A stretch of DNA of 64,000 nucleotides from Hymenobacter actinosclerus. Its GTDB lineage: Bacteria; Bacteroidota; Bacteroidia; Cytophagales; Hymenobacteraceae. The first letter of the stretch is position 1. The number at the start of each line of letters is the position of its first letter. The notes beneath the pieces are model-generated. The model saw only the letters and a list, made by a program, of their open reading frames with translations, searched no databases and had not been told where the DNA came from. The translations under genes and the position numbers were made by a program. Shown here piece by piece: positions 1 through 8,459 of this stretch. The stretch spans positions 62,001 through 126,000 of the forward strand of contig NZ_FOHS01000005.1 in assembly GCF_900111515.1 (NCBI RefSeq), in the 5' to 3' direction.

Positions 1-225
1 AATCAGCCCGGAGCTGCCTAAATCAACATAGGTGACGGGGCTGGGAAAAATCAGGTGGGTGGTCTTGTAATCACTCACTAGCAGCGGCATAGTTTTAAGC
101 TTACTGGCCTGCTGAGCAGCGTCCGGCCGATTTTGGGCCAGCACCGTGTTTTGGGCCACTGCGGGCTGCGACTTGGCAGTGAGCAGCACCACTAGCAGTA
201 GGGCTGAGGAGAGAGGGGTTTTCAT
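1..225 (-). CDS. traN: TraN-like conjugal transfer protein (3' end beyond window)
   Basis: The first 75 codons of a gene that runs off the left edge. It starts at the ATG at 225 and opens with a signal peptide (MKTPLSSALLLVVLLTAKS, then ...AVAQ). The stretch YKTTHLIFPSPVTYVDLGS is typical of the start of Bacteroidetes TraN (DUF4138), an outer-membrane or periplasmic VirB9-like part of the mating channel. It lies 5 bp downstream of traM on the same strand, the usual M-N order. Only the N-terminus is visible, so family assignment rests on this motif and position. Confidence 0.8.
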   Translation of the reverse strand, partial: MKTPLSSALLLVVLLTAKSQPAVAQNTVLAQNRPDAAQQASKLKTMPLLVSDYKTTHLIFPSPVTYVDLGSSGLI

Positions 226-230
226 AGGGT

Positions 231-1442
231 CTACTCTTTATCTACCTTGAGCATGATGTTGTAGCCGGCCTTGAGGCGGACTTTAACCAGGCGGATCTTG
301 TTTTTGCCCAGATTCTTGGCCGCGCTTACCGCTACTCCGGCGGCCGCCATGGCCGGGTCGGTGCTCAGGCTCATCATATCGGCCGCATCCAGGCTGCTGG
401 CGCCCGCCTGCTTGGCGGCATCGCGCGTGATGGCACCCGGGATGTGCAGCCCCTGCAGGCCGTCGACGTCGTAGACTTCCAGCGCGGCGGGGAACACGCT
501 GTTGCCGGACTTAAGCGTCTCGATAGCGATGCTGAGCCGCTCACCGGCCAGGCGGCACTTGCCGTAGATGAACGTGTTGGCCGGCAACCGGTGCCCATTG
601 ATGAGCGCAGGCTCGGTGAGGCGCATTTTCACTAGCGAGCCCGTTACCACCTCCTGCGACTCGTGAATGACGGCCGGCAGCGTATTGGAATCGCCGCCCG
701 ACGAGCTGCCATTGTCCAGCCCCTGAAAGGAGGCTGTGCGCCGGCGGCCCGCCCCGTTCGAGCCCAGCCGTGATACGATCGCATCCTCGTCAATGGCCCG
801 CAGCCGGGTGGCGGTCTTTTTCTTTGCCGGCGTCGCCGCCACTGCCCGCGGGGCCGCCGCCGCCCCTCCCCCACCGGCGGCATTTGACTGGGCCAGCAGG
901 GCGGCTATCTGCGCCTGAGCCCGTGCGTCGGCCAGCTCCCGTTGGTGCTCGCTGCGCATGAGCTCCATCCGTTCCTGCGGACTCAGCGCGCCCGGCGGCG
1001 TTTCCGCTACCGCAGAGCCCTTACCCGCCGCGGTCCCGTTAAGCTGGGCCTGCTGGGCGGCAATGAGTTGGGCCTGGGCCGCGGCCACTGACTTGTCCAC
1101 CGAGCCATTAGGACCGGCCGAGCCGTCGGCCTGAATGCCGTAGGACAGGCCCCCACCCGCGCTGGTATCGAGCTGGGGGTTGACCAGGCCGCGGTTGCGC
1201 ATGGAGTCGACCGGGCTGGCGTAGGCTTCGAGCTTGCTGGCGACAATAGTGGCCTGCTCGGCCTGCGGCAAATTCGTGTTAAAGCCAGATTCGACATCCT
1301 GCGCGGCCACCCGCGTGCCCTGCCCGCCCCCACCTAGAAAGAACATCACGGCCATAAAAGGTACACCCACAACCGGCAGGAAGGTCGCCATCTTACGGGT
1401 TCGGAGAAATTGCGCGTCGTGCACTTTAGCAACCGTTGTCAT
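231..1442 (-). CDS. traM: TraM conjugative transfer protein (VirB10/TrbI-like)
   Basis: About 403 aa. I place the start at the ATG at 1442 (MTTVAKVHDAQFLRTRKMATFL), because the longer open frame up to 1598 would run into the traK coding region. A short cytoplasmic end is followed by one transmembrane segment (about residues 20-40, FLPVVGVPFMAVMFFLGGGG), then a long Ala/Gln/Gly-rich periplasmic linker, then a C-terminal beta-rich domain (ITGSLVKMRL-like start, NGHRLPANTFIYGKCRL) typical of Bacteroidetes TraM (DUF3714-type), the VirB10-like scaffold that spans the envelope. It sits between traK and traN. No TraL-like gene is found between traK and traM, where one is usually encoded. Confidence 0.88.
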   Translation of the reverse strand: MTTVAKVHDAQFLRTRKMATFLPVVGVPFMAVMFFLGGGGQGTRVAAQDVESGFNTNLPQAEQATIVASKLEAYASPVDSMRNRGLVNPQLDTSAGGGLSYGIQADGSAGPNGSVDKSVAAAQAQLIAAQQAQLNGTAAGKGSAVAETPPGALSPQERMELMRSEHQRELADARAQAQIAALLAQSNAAGGGGAAAAPRAVAATPAKKKTATRLRAIDEDAIVSRLGSNGAGRRRTASFQGLDNGSSSGGDSNTLPAVIHESQEVVTGSLVKMRLTEPALINGHRLPANTFIYGKCRLAGERLSIAIETLKSGNSVFPAALEVYDVDGLQGLHIPGAITRDAAKQAGASSLDAADMMSLSTDPAMAAAGVAVSAAKNLGKNKIRLVKVRLKAGYNIMLKVDKE

Positions 1443-1492
1443 AGCAGTGGAATAGGGGTAGCGAATCAGCAGGCAAGGCTTAGCGGGCAAGC

Positions 1493-2107
1493 TTAGCGGG
1501 GCAGGGTACTCAGGTCGTTGTTCTGCACCACCCGCCAGTTTTCCATCAGAAAGCCGTGGGGGTTGTTTGCTGAGCGCGTCACATCGCGCAGTGAGCACTC
1601 GGAAATGAAGTTGCGGGTGGTGACTGACGTGGCCCGGATAACGCGCTGCCGTCCGAAGCAGCGGGCCGTCAGCGGCCGGGAGTCGCCAATGATGACGCTG
1701 TCGACACTCATTTCCAGGCTGATGTTGGCCGCAATCAAATCGTTGTAGAAGCCTTTCTCCTTGAAGTTCTCATACTGCTTCTTGGCTGAGTTATCCGCCA
1801 GATACAGTGCCTTGTTCACGTTGAGATCAATGGCCTTCTGGTCGGGGTCGAGCGTGAAGAAAAGCTCATGAAACCGGGTGACGTGGCTGCGGGCTTCCAC
1901 TGGCCGGTTGGCCCGCGCATCCTGCGCGCCGGCTGTGAGCAGCTGCCCTCCTTCCAAAACATAGATGCGGTTGGCCGCCGCGGTGGTTGACTCGAAGGCA
2001 AACCAGGCGATGGTGCCGGCCAGCACCAGCACTGCCACAATGAAAATGACGGCCAGAGTCTTGACCTGCTGGAAAGCGGAATCAATGGTTTTAAGCGAAG
2101 CGAACAT
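1493..2107 (-). CDS. traK: TraK conjugative transfer protein (VirB8-like)
   Basis: 204 aa. One N-terminal membrane anchor (about residues 18-38, LAVIFIVAVLVLAGTIAWFA) is followed by a periplasmic domain. The stretch RPVEARSHVTRFHELFFTLDPD and the segment ISECSLRDVTRSANNPHGFLMENW match the pattern of Bacteroidetes TraK, the VirB8-like inner-membrane assembly factor of the mating channel. Same strand as traJ (39 bp upstream) and traM (50 bp downstream to the chosen traM start), so it is probably cotranscribed. Confidence 0.9.
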   Translation of the reverse strand: MFASLKTIDSAFQQVKTLAVIFIVAVLVLAGTIAWFAFESTTAAANRIYVLEGGQLLTAGAQDARANRPVEARSHVTRFHELFFTLDPDQKAIDLNVNKALYLADNSAKKQYENFKEKGFYNDLIAANISLEMSVDSVIIGDSRPLTARCFGRQRVIRATSVTTRNFISECSLRDVTRSANNPHGFLMENWRVVQNNDLSTLPR

Positions 2108-2146
2108 GCCTGGTTGGATTTGCAGTGAGGGATTGCGGTGAAGCCC

Positions 2147-3235
2147 TTAGCCTTTGCGACTGAAGCGCTCGCGTAAGGCCGCGCCGGCCCGGTGACCAAA
2201 CTCCTCGCCCCGGCTCATGCTTTGGGAGGCTGCCCAGCCGGCGGCGCCCTGGGCCACTCCCGAGCCGGTGCGCAGACTGGCCCCGGCAGCTGCGCCGGCA
2301 AACGCGGCTGGCGCGGCCACGGTGGTCGTAATAAACGAGGCCGCCGCGCTGCCCACGCCCGAGCCGTCAATGAGCATGTCCGCGGCTTTGGGAACGAAGA
2401 TGTAGCCCACGATTGCCAGCACGAGCATACACAGGTAGGCGATATCGGCCGATTCCACGCTGCCCCCGGCACTGAGCTGCCGAATGTTTTCGTTGAGCAT
2501 CGTAACCTGCACGTGGGCCAGGACCGCGGCGTAGATGTTGGCTACCGGCACCCACAGCGAAATGGTAAGAAAGTAGCCAAACCACTTCAGGAGCCCACCC
2601 CCAAAGCCGGGAAGAATGGCAATGCCAAAAGCCAGCGGGCCGGCCACACTCAGCAGCACCAGCAGGAAGGTAGAGATGAGGCTGATGGCCAGCTTGGCAG
2701 CCAAGGCACCCAGCTCCAGAATAGATTTAGTCCACTCCCGGAAGTTCTGCCCAACGGAGTACTGCACCTGATTCATCGCTAGACTGGCTTTGCGGCTCAT
2801 ATCTAATGCCCCAAGCTTGCCCAGTTCCTCTTCATATTTTTGATTGATTGCCATATCCGACTTAGCCTTGGCATCGGCTGCCAGTCGGTCCCGTTCGGTT
2901 GTGAGCCGATTTACTTCCGCCAGCTGGCCTATCCGGATGGAATCGGTGCCGTGCGCGACGGCCATGGTAATGCCCCGCAGCGCCCCGCACAGCGGCACAA
3001 ACAGCAGAATAGCCAGGCCAATGGCAAAGGGCCGGAGCAGGGGAAACAGGTCGATGGGTTCTGCTCGAGCAATGTTGCCCCATACCTTGCTGCTGATGTA
3101 GAGCAGGGCCCCGATTCCCCCGATTGCCCTTCCCAAATTGATGAAGAGGGACGTGAAGGTGAGCATCTCCGTGTAAATGGCTTCGAGCTTTTGCTCATAC
3201 ACAGCCATGTTCAAATCAATAGCGGTTGGGTCCAT
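2147..3235 (-). CDS. traJ: TraJ conjugative transfer protein (VirB6/TrbL-like)
   Basis: 362 aa polytopic membrane protein. It shows at least five hydrophobic segments (for example LFINLGRAIGGIGALLYIS, FAIGLAILLFVPLCGAL, LAISLISTFLLVLLSVAGPLAFGIAILPGF, and IAYLCMLVLAIVGYIFVPKAADMLI). This arrangement, with the charged central loop (residues about 95-170), is typical of Bacteroidetes TraJ, the VirB6/TrbL-like inner-membrane channel component. The C-terminus is Ala/Gly-rich and ends in basic residues. It lies between the small lipoprotein gene and traK. Confidence 0.88.
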   Translation of the reverse strand: MDPTAIDLNMAVYEQKLEAIYTEMLTFTSLFINLGRAIGGIGALLYISSKVWGNIARAEPIDLFPLLRPFAIGLAILLFVPLCGALRGITMAVAHGTDSIRIGQLAEVNRLTTERDRLAADAKAKSDMAINQKYEEELGKLGALDMSRKASLAMNQVQYSVGQNFREWTKSILELGALAAKLAISLISTFLLVLLSVAGPLAFGIAILPGFGGGLLKWFGYFLTISLWVPVANIYAAVLAHVQVTMLNENIRQLSAGGSVESADIAYLCMLVLAIVGYIFVPKAADMLIDGSGVGSAAASFITTTVAAPAAFAGAAAGASLRTGSGVAQGAAGWAASQSMSRGEEFGHRAGAALRERFSRKG

Positions 3236-3281
3236 CGTAAAGGAAGGGAATCAGGTTGTCGTTAATGCGGGTGGATTGAAT

Positions 3282-3752
3282 CTATTGGGGTAGATAATGC
3301 TCGTTGTGAATACCAGCCAGCTTCTTTTTTGCCAGGTTTAGGTAGTGTGCCTGCTTGGTAGCTATCTCCCCGACCAAGGCGATTTGTGCCGGGTCCTGGT
3401 ATTTAGATCCATCCAGTAAGCCCAATGCGGTTAGGTTGGCTTCACTCTGTTCAATTAGCCAAGCGAAATACTCTGTAGACTCTTTTGCGCGCGCCGGGCT
3501 CAGCTTCTCGTAACCCTGAAGCTGGCCGAGTTGCTCCAGATACTGCTTTTGGGTGGCCAGCAGCTGCTCGTGCTGTTGGCGGATGGTGGCTGCGCGTGGG
3601 TCCGGGTTAACACTTTCCCTGGGCGTAGCGGCGCTCGTTTCGGTGGTCGCGCCCGGGCCAGTAGCGTTCGGGCGGGTAGCAGCGTCCGAGCCGCAGCCGG
3701 CCAGTAGTGTTGCCAGCAGTGTTGCCAGCGCAGGCAGGAGGTAGTGTTTCAT
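3282..3752 (-). CDS. Small lipoprotein in the TrbK position of the tra operon
   Basis: 156 aa. The N-terminus is a lipoprotein signal with lipobox LLAGC (Cys20), then a Thr/Ala-rich linker and a helical domain (residues about 55-150). I do not recognise the family. The gene lies between the VirB5/TrbJ-like paralogues and the VirB6/TrbL-like traJ. In RP4-type systems the same slot, trbJ-trbK-trbL, holds the entry-exclusion lipoprotein TrbK. An exclusion role is therefore an inference from position, lipidation and size only; a structural lipoprotein is equally possible. Confidence 0.7.
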   Translation of the reverse strand: MKHYLLPALATLLATLLAGCGSDAATRPNATGPGATTETSAATPRESVNPDPRAATIRQQHEQLLATQKQYLEQLGQLQGYEKLSPARAKESTEYFAWLIEQSEANLTALGLLDGSKYQDPAQIALVGEIATKQAHYLNLAKKKLAGIHNEHYLPQ

Positions 3753-3780
3753 AACTCAGGGGAAATAGCGTGGTGGGTGG

Positions 3781-3878
3781 AGGCAAACCCTTAGCGTGCC
3801 GTCATGAAGGCGGGCACGGCGCCCACCGGCAGCCCGAAGGGTTTAGCAGGCAAACCCTTAGCGTGCCGTCATGAAGGC
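3781..3878. repeat. 31-bp direct repeat at the 3' end of a tra gene
   Basis: The same 31 bases occur at 3781-3811 and 3848-3878, an offset of 67 bp. The second copy contains the stop codon and last codons (AFMTAR, stop) of the VirB5-like gene at 3858-4511. The first copy would encode the same C-terminal peptide (PAFMTAR, stop), so it looks like a small tandem duplication or the stub of a lost third paralogue. Confidence 0.85.
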
Positions 3879-4511
3879 CTGCATGGCCGCGCGATCCTGC
3901 CGCTGCTGGGCCTGGAGTTGGGCGATAGCGCGGCACTTGTTGCCGAAGTAGTCCATCAGCTCGTGCTGCCCGGCAATGCGGTCGGCGATGTTGTCGATGA
4001 ACTCGATGCGCTCGGGATCCGTCATCTTGGCTTTGCTGCTGCTCAGCACCCCAGCCAGCTCCCCGAGCAGGGCCACGTTCTCCTGCAAGAGCGCCTGGTA
4101 CACGCTGGCCGCCTCGCTGAGCTGCGTGGGCGTGAGCTGCCGGGTCCGCAGATCTGGGATGGCGCTGGCGAACTGGCTGATCATTTCGCCCTGGTGGGTG
4201 TAGATCTCCTTAACCCGGCGGTAATTGCGGACCCCAGCGCTGATTTGCAGCAGGCTGCTATACCACTGCTCATGCAGGGCCTGGGTCTTGTCGATAACGC
4301 CTTTGATCTGGCCGCTTACCCGCTTCACATCCGCGGCCAGCCCCTTGCCCTGCCCCAGCAGCGTTGCTGAAACGCCCTGGTGGACAATCTGCTTGCGGGA
4401 GCTTTTCTCCGCAATGGGCGCCGAGATGATCGGCAGCTGGGCAAAAGACGGGCTGGCAAGCAGGGCCAGGCCCAGGGTGAGCAGCGAGAGTAGCGTGGTG
4501 CTGGTTTTCAT
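3858..4511 (-). CDS. VirB5/TrbJ-like (TraI-type) periplasmic protein, paralogue 2
   Basis: 217 aa with a Sec signal peptide ending SFAQ (about residue 25), then an all-helical mature protein. It is a clear tandem paralogue of the 215-aa protein encoded just upstream: both contain WYxxLLQxSxxVRxYRRV, a central SxLxxL helix and KMTDxERxxFID. Size, signal peptide, helical content and place just after the VirB4 ATPase gene and before the VirB6-like gene suggest a VirB5/TrbJ-type minor pilin or the TraI slot of Bacteroidetes operons. Function is inferred from these traits, not from a strong family signature. Confidence 0.72.
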   Translation of the reverse strand: MKTSTTLLSLLTLGLALLASPSFAQLPIISAPIAEKSSRKQIVHQGVSATLLGQGKGLAADVKRVSGQIKGVIDKTQALHEQWYSSLLQISAGVRNYRRVKEIYTHQGEMISQFASAIPDLRTRQLTPTQLSEAASVYQALLQENVALLGELAGVLSSSKAKMTDPERIEFIDNIADRIAGQHELMDYFGNKCRAIAQLQAQQRQDRAAMQAFMTAR

Positions 4512-4542
4512 GGCGGAGCAGCTTGTACAGTGGGCGATTGAA

Positions 4543-5190
4543 TTAGCGGGCCCCCATCAGGGCATTGAGCGCCTGCGCGTCGCGCGCCTTTTGCTCGGCC
4601 AGGTGCATCTGCACGTAGTTGCGCTGGGTGTAGTAGGTGATCAGGCTTAGCTGGTCGGAGATCTTCACGTCTAGCTTATCAATAAAGCGCATGCGCTCGG
4701 CATCCGTCATTTTGAGCATGGTCGGGCTCACGACGGTTTGCAGATCGGAAAGCGTGTTGGCACTCTGCGTGAGCATTTTGGTGTAAACGCTGGTCATCAG
4801 CGAGAGCTGCTCGGGCTGGACGAAGGGGGACTGGCGCAGCGTTTCAATCGCGGTGGAATAGGTCTGGATGATTTTGCCCTGCTTCTCAAACACGGACTGC
4901 ACCCGGCGGTAGGAACGCACGGCCGAGCTGACCTGCAGCAGCCCATCATACCAGGTCCTGGCCAGTTTGAGGTTCTTTTCCGAGAAGACCTTGGTCAGCT
5001 CCTGCTCTTTCACGCCGGCTTTGACCAGGATGTTGGCCGCCTTGGAAAGACCCTTCATCGTTTTTTGCAAGCCGGTCTGAATGCCCGACTGCACTTCCAG
5101 CACGGGGGCCGAAACCACGGCCTGCGCCCTGGCATTACCGCCGCTCAGGCCCAGCACGGCTAGGCTTAAAATGGTGAGTTTCATTCGCAT
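4543..5190 (-). CDS. VirB5/TrbJ-like (TraI-type) periplasmic protein, paralogue 1
   Basis: 215 aa. Signal peptide with cleavage near NARAQA (about residue 23). The mature part is helical and shares WYDGLLQVSSAVRSYRRV and KMTDAERMRFIDK with the downstream paralogue. It starts at the ATG at 5190; a second Met two codons later is also possible. The gene follows traG by 23 bp and precedes the paralogue by 31 bp, so all are likely in one transcript. Two VirB5-like copies could act as different minor pilins or adhesin tips; this is inference. Confidence 0.72.
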   Translation of the reverse strand: MRMKLTILSLAVLGLSGGNARAQAVVSAPVLEVQSGIQTGLQKTMKGLSKAANILVKAGVKEQELTKVFSEKNLKLARTWYDGLLQVSSAVRSYRRVQSVFEKQGKIIQTYSTAIETLRQSPFVQPEQLSLMTSVYTKMLTQSANTLSDLQTVVSPTMLKMTDAERMRFIDKLDVKISDQLSLITYYTQRNYVQMHLAEQKARDAQALNALMGAR

Positions 5191-5213
5191 GATTTCTTCC
5201 CTACTGGTGAAAA

Positions 5214-7706
5214 TTAAGTCGTTCCCTCCCGCAGCTCGGCGGCCAGCAGCTTGATGGCCGTGGGCATATCCCCGGTCTGCTTGAGCTTGTCGAACAGCCT
5301 AAGCTTTTCGGTCTCCTCCGTGGTGTAGGTCGCGTACTCCTCCTTGGAGACCTCGAGGGCATATACCTTGGACACGACCCCGCCCAGGCTGATGAACACT
5401 TCAGTGTAGCGGCCCCGGCTCGCCTTGTTGTCGCGGTTGATGCTGAGCACCAAATCCTTTTCCTTGGGCGTGAGCGAGAGCAGGGCCTGAATCTCATCGA
5501 AGCGGTTGATGAACTTGCGCTGGTCAAGCAGAATCTTGCAGTCCGAGTTGTTGATGATGGCATCCTTAACAATCTCGTTGCCGATGATGTCGTCGATTTC
5601 CTGGGTGACGACGATGGCCTCGCCAAAGAACTTGCGCACCGTCTTGAAGAGGTACTTGATGTAGGCCGCCATGCCCGGCGTGGTGAGCGCCTTCCAGGCT
5701 TCCTCAATCAGAATCATCTTGCGCACCCCCTTGAGCTTGCGCATCTTGGAGATGAAGGTTTCCATGATGATGAGCGTGACGACCGGAAACAGGATGGGGT
5801 GGTCTTTGATGTTGTCGAGCTCAAAGACGATGAAGGGCGCCTGCACCAAATCCAGCGCCTGCTCCGAGTTGAGTAGGTAGTCATACTCGCCACCCCGGTA
5901 ATAGGGCCCCAGCACGTAGACGAAGTTGTCGAGGTCGAAGTCTTTCTCGCGCACCTTTTCCTGCTCCAGAATCTGGCGGTAGGGCCCCTTAACAAACTCG
6001 TAGAACGTGTTGAAGCTGGGCTTGATTTGGGCGTTGGCTTCGAGCATCACGTAATACAGGCTCACGGCCGTGGAAAGCGACACGTACTCGGACTGGCTCA
6101 CCGCCTCGTCATCCTTTTTCCAGAGCGCCTGCAGCAGCGTCTTGATGGATTCCTTCTTTTCCACGTCCAGCTGGCCCGAAATCAGGAAGGGGTTGAAGGC
6201 AATCGGCGCATCCTGCTCGTAGGTGAAATACACCCCGCCCACCAGTTCACAAAGCCCTTTATAAGAGTTGCCGGTATCAACCAGCAGCACGTGCGCGCCC
6301 TGCTCATAGTACTGGCGGACCATGTGGTTGGTGAAAAACGACTTGCCCGAACCCGAGGGCCCGAGCACGAACTTGTTGCGGTTGAAGATGATCTGCTTCT
6401 TCATCGGCTCATCGGAGATGTCGACCAGCACGGGCTTGCCGGTGAGCCGGTCGGAGAGCTTGAGGCCCTTGGTGGCTCCGGTAGAGCGGTAATTGGTTTC
6501 GCTGGCCCAGAAGCAGACGGCCTGCTCAATGAAGGTGTAGAAGGTCTCCTCGCTGGGAAAGTCGCCGGCATTGCCCGGAATGCCGCCCCAGTAGAGGGCC
6601 CCGATGTCGACCGTGTTCTGCCGGGGCTTGCAGTTCATGGCATTGAAGGCGGCGTTGACCAGCTTGCGCACCTCACTCAACTCCTGCTCCTGCCGGGCCC
6701 AGGTAAGCACGTTGCAGTGCACGCGCACTGGGCGGCGCTTGTGGGCAATCAGCTCGTTGAGAAAGTCGTTGTAGTACTCGAAGTTGATGGCGTTCTGGCG
6801 CGAGTAGAGCGAGAGCGAGTTGAGCCGGTCCTTCTTGCGCTCGAAGGTCTTCACCGTTTTGGCGGTCTCGTCCAGAAACACATACTGGTTGAGGATGTGA
6901 TTGGTGCCCAGCAGCAGCCCCAGGGGTGCCGCGAACGAAATGGGAAAGTCTGAGTACTCGGTGCTGTAGGGCTCGTAGCGAATGTCGGTTTCCACGGTCG
7001 TGGGCAGATCATCGAGGTTGGCCACTGAAAACAGCTGGCAGAACTCGGCTCCTACTTTCAGCCCGGCGCTCAAATCCAGGTCCACCTGCTGGGCCTGGTC
7101 GGACAGATCCAGCGAGAGGTACTTTTCCAGCAGCCCGGCTTTGTCGGCTGTGCCAGCCAGCTCGGCCGAAGTAAGCCGGTGGGCGCGGATGTAGGGCGCG
7201 CTGGTCGGGCCCACGTTTTCGAGCGTGCGCACGAACTGACCCACACTGTCAAAAAAGCTCTCCAGCACCCTGGCGTCGAGCAGGTCTTTGGGCACGATGT
7301 TGCGCCGGGCCAGCAGCCCCGCACTGCTGGCCCAGTTGGGCCGCTCGGACGAGGTTTTGGTCAGGTAGAGGTAGCAGAAGTGGTTAAGAAAGGGCCGCTC
7401 GTTGAAGTGGCGCTCGTAGGCCGATGAGAGCAGCGTGCGCTCGGCCTCAAAGCCCGGCGCGTAGCTGTCCTGCACGTACCAATCCTGCTTGTGCACTACG
7501 CAGTGGTCGGGCAGCAGCCGCACGGCCTTTACAAAGGCGGCCTGCAGCTGGGCGTAGTCCTCACGCGAGAGCGTGAATAGCTCGGGCAGCTCGAGCCGGA
7601 AAGCCACGGTCACATCCGCATTCTTCGAAATCAGGCAATCCTTCTCCACCTTGTAGATGGGCTGCTTGGACTCGAGCGAAACGGAGGGCAGAACCTGGTA
7701 GCTCAT
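5214..7706 (-). CDS. traG: TraG, VirB4-family conjugation ATPase
   Basis: 830 aa. The Walker A motif GPSGSGKS is at about residues 449-456, followed by HVLLVDTGNSY, and a Walker B-type MILIEEAWKAL lies near residue 660; further on come VVTQEIDDI and CKILLDQRKF, all in the order expected of VirB4/TraC/TrbE ATPases and matching Bacteroidetes TraG in length. It powers assembly of the mating channel and pilus at the inner membrane. It lies 27 bp downstream of traF and upstream of the VirB5-like pair, the classical VirB3-VirB4-VirB5 order. Confidence 0.95.
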   Translation of the reverse strand: MSYQVLPSVSLESKQPIYKVEKDCLISKNADVTVAFRLELPELFTLSREDYAQLQAAFVKAVRLLPDHCVVHKQDWYVQDSYAPGFEAERTLLSSAYERHFNERPFLNHFCYLYLTKTSSERPNWASSAGLLARRNIVPKDLLDARVLESFFDSVGQFVRTLENVGPTSAPYIRAHRLTSAELAGTADKAGLLEKYLSLDLSDQAQQVDLDLSAGLKVGAEFCQLFSVANLDDLPTTVETDIRYEPYSTEYSDFPISFAAPLGLLLGTNHILNQYVFLDETAKTVKTFERKKDRLNSLSLYSRQNAINFEYYNDFLNELIAHKRRPVRVHCNVLTWARQEQELSEVRKLVNAAFNAMNCKPRQNTVDIGALYWGGIPGNAGDFPSEETFYTFIEQAVCFWASETNYRSTGATKGLKLSDRLTGKPVLVDISDEPMKKQIIFNRNKFVLGPSGSGKSFFTNHMVRQYYEQGAHVLLVDTGNSYKGLCELVGGVYFTYEQDAPIAFNPFLISGQLDVEKKESIKTLLQALWKKDDEAVSQSEYVSLSTAVSLYYVMLEANAQIKPSFNTFYEFVKGPYRQILEQEKVREKDFDLDNFVYVLGPYYRGGEYDYLLNSEQALDLVQAPFIVFELDNIKDHPILFPVVTLIIMETFISKMRKLKGVRKMILIEEAWKALTTPGMAAYIKYLFKTVRKFFGEAIVVTQEIDDIIGNEIVKDAIINNSDCKILLDQRKFINRFDEIQALLSLTPKEKDLVLSINRDNKASRGRYTEVFISLGGVVSKVYALEVSKEEYATYTTEETEKLRLFDKLKQTGDMPTAIKLLAAELREGTT

Positions 7707-7733
7707 AGGCTTGGAACGGGCCCGACCGGGCGG

Positions 7734-8066
7734 CTAAGCGCGGCCGGTCGGGTCCTGGTTAAGGCGTTGAAATAAGCGGCTGTGCCGGTTGATGATGTAG
7801 GTCGGGGACGAGCGCCGGGCCGCGGCCTTCATCAGCCCGTGCTCGCCAAAGCGGCGGTTTAGGGCAAACACGCCGGCCCACATCCCGCTTCCGGCCACAA
7901 ACGTGAGCAGCACGGTGAGTTCCAGCGGCACCCCCGTCAGGTAAAAGGTCACAAACAGGGCAAACACCAGCCCGATGCCGGCGACCAGCAGGTAGATGTT
8001 GCTGCCCACCAGACCCTTGAATTCGACGGGCTTATTAATGCCCCGATTGAGGCCGTAGATGGGCAT
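7734..8066 (-). CDS. traF: TraF conjugative transfer protein (VirB3-like, DUF4133)
   Basis: 110 aa. It begins MPIYGLNRGINKPVEFKGL and has two adjacent hydrophobic segments (about residues 24-75), followed by a basic C-terminus (RRFGEHGLMKAAARR). This is the DUF4133 pattern of Bacteroidetes TraF, the VirB3-like inner-membrane partner of the VirB4 ATPase, whose gene follows 27 bp downstream. TraE lies 9 bp upstream. Confidence 0.92.
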   Translation of the reverse strand: MPIYGLNRGINKPVEFKGLVGSNIYLLVAGIGLVFALFVTFYLTGVPLELTVLLTFVAGSGMWAGVFALNRRFGEHGLMKAAARRSSPTYIINRHSRLFQRLNQDPTGRA

Positions 8067-8075
8067 CGGGGCGGC

Positions 8076-8393
8076 CTACAGAAAGAAGGAACGCACGACG
8101 GTGGCCACGATGACGAGGAAGATCATCGAGCCAAACCACGAGACGGCCGTTTTCTGAGTGTCCTGATCGCCCGCATTCCATTTGCTGTAGACCTTGATGG
8201 CTCCGACCAGGCCCAGCACTGCGCCGATGGCATACATGAGCTTGGTGAGCGGGTCGAAGTAGCTGGTGACCTGGGTGGTGGCGTCCTGGATGCCCGCCGT
8301 ACCATTACCGCCCTGGGCGTAGAGCAGCGGCGCACTCAGTAGCAGCAGCAGGGCGGTAAGGGCCAGCGAGGTGAGGAAAGGTTTGTTGTTCAT
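8076..8393 (-). CDS. traE: TraE conjugative transfer protein (VirB2/pilin-like, DUF4134)
   Basis: 105 aa. Signal peptide (cut near LLYAQ, residue 26) and two further hydrophobic helices (LTKLMYAIGAVLGLVGAIKVY and WFGSMIFLVIVATVVRSFFL), the typical layout of DUF4134/TraE, the presumed pilin-like subunit of Bacteroidetes mating channels. Signature GNGTAGIQDATTQVTSYFDP. It is followed by traF and preceded by the 286-aa gene. Confidence 0.92.
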   Translation of the reverse strand: MNNKPFLTSLALTALLLLLSAPLLYAQGGNGTAGIQDATTQVTSYFDPLTKLMYAIGAVLGLVGAIKVYSKWNAGDQDTQKTAVSWFGSMIFLVIVATVVRSFFL

Positions 8394-8459
8394 AGCAAGG
8401 AAGAGTGGAAGCGGGAAATTGGAGCGGCAGGAAAGCAGTACCGGGCTACTGCAGTGTTA

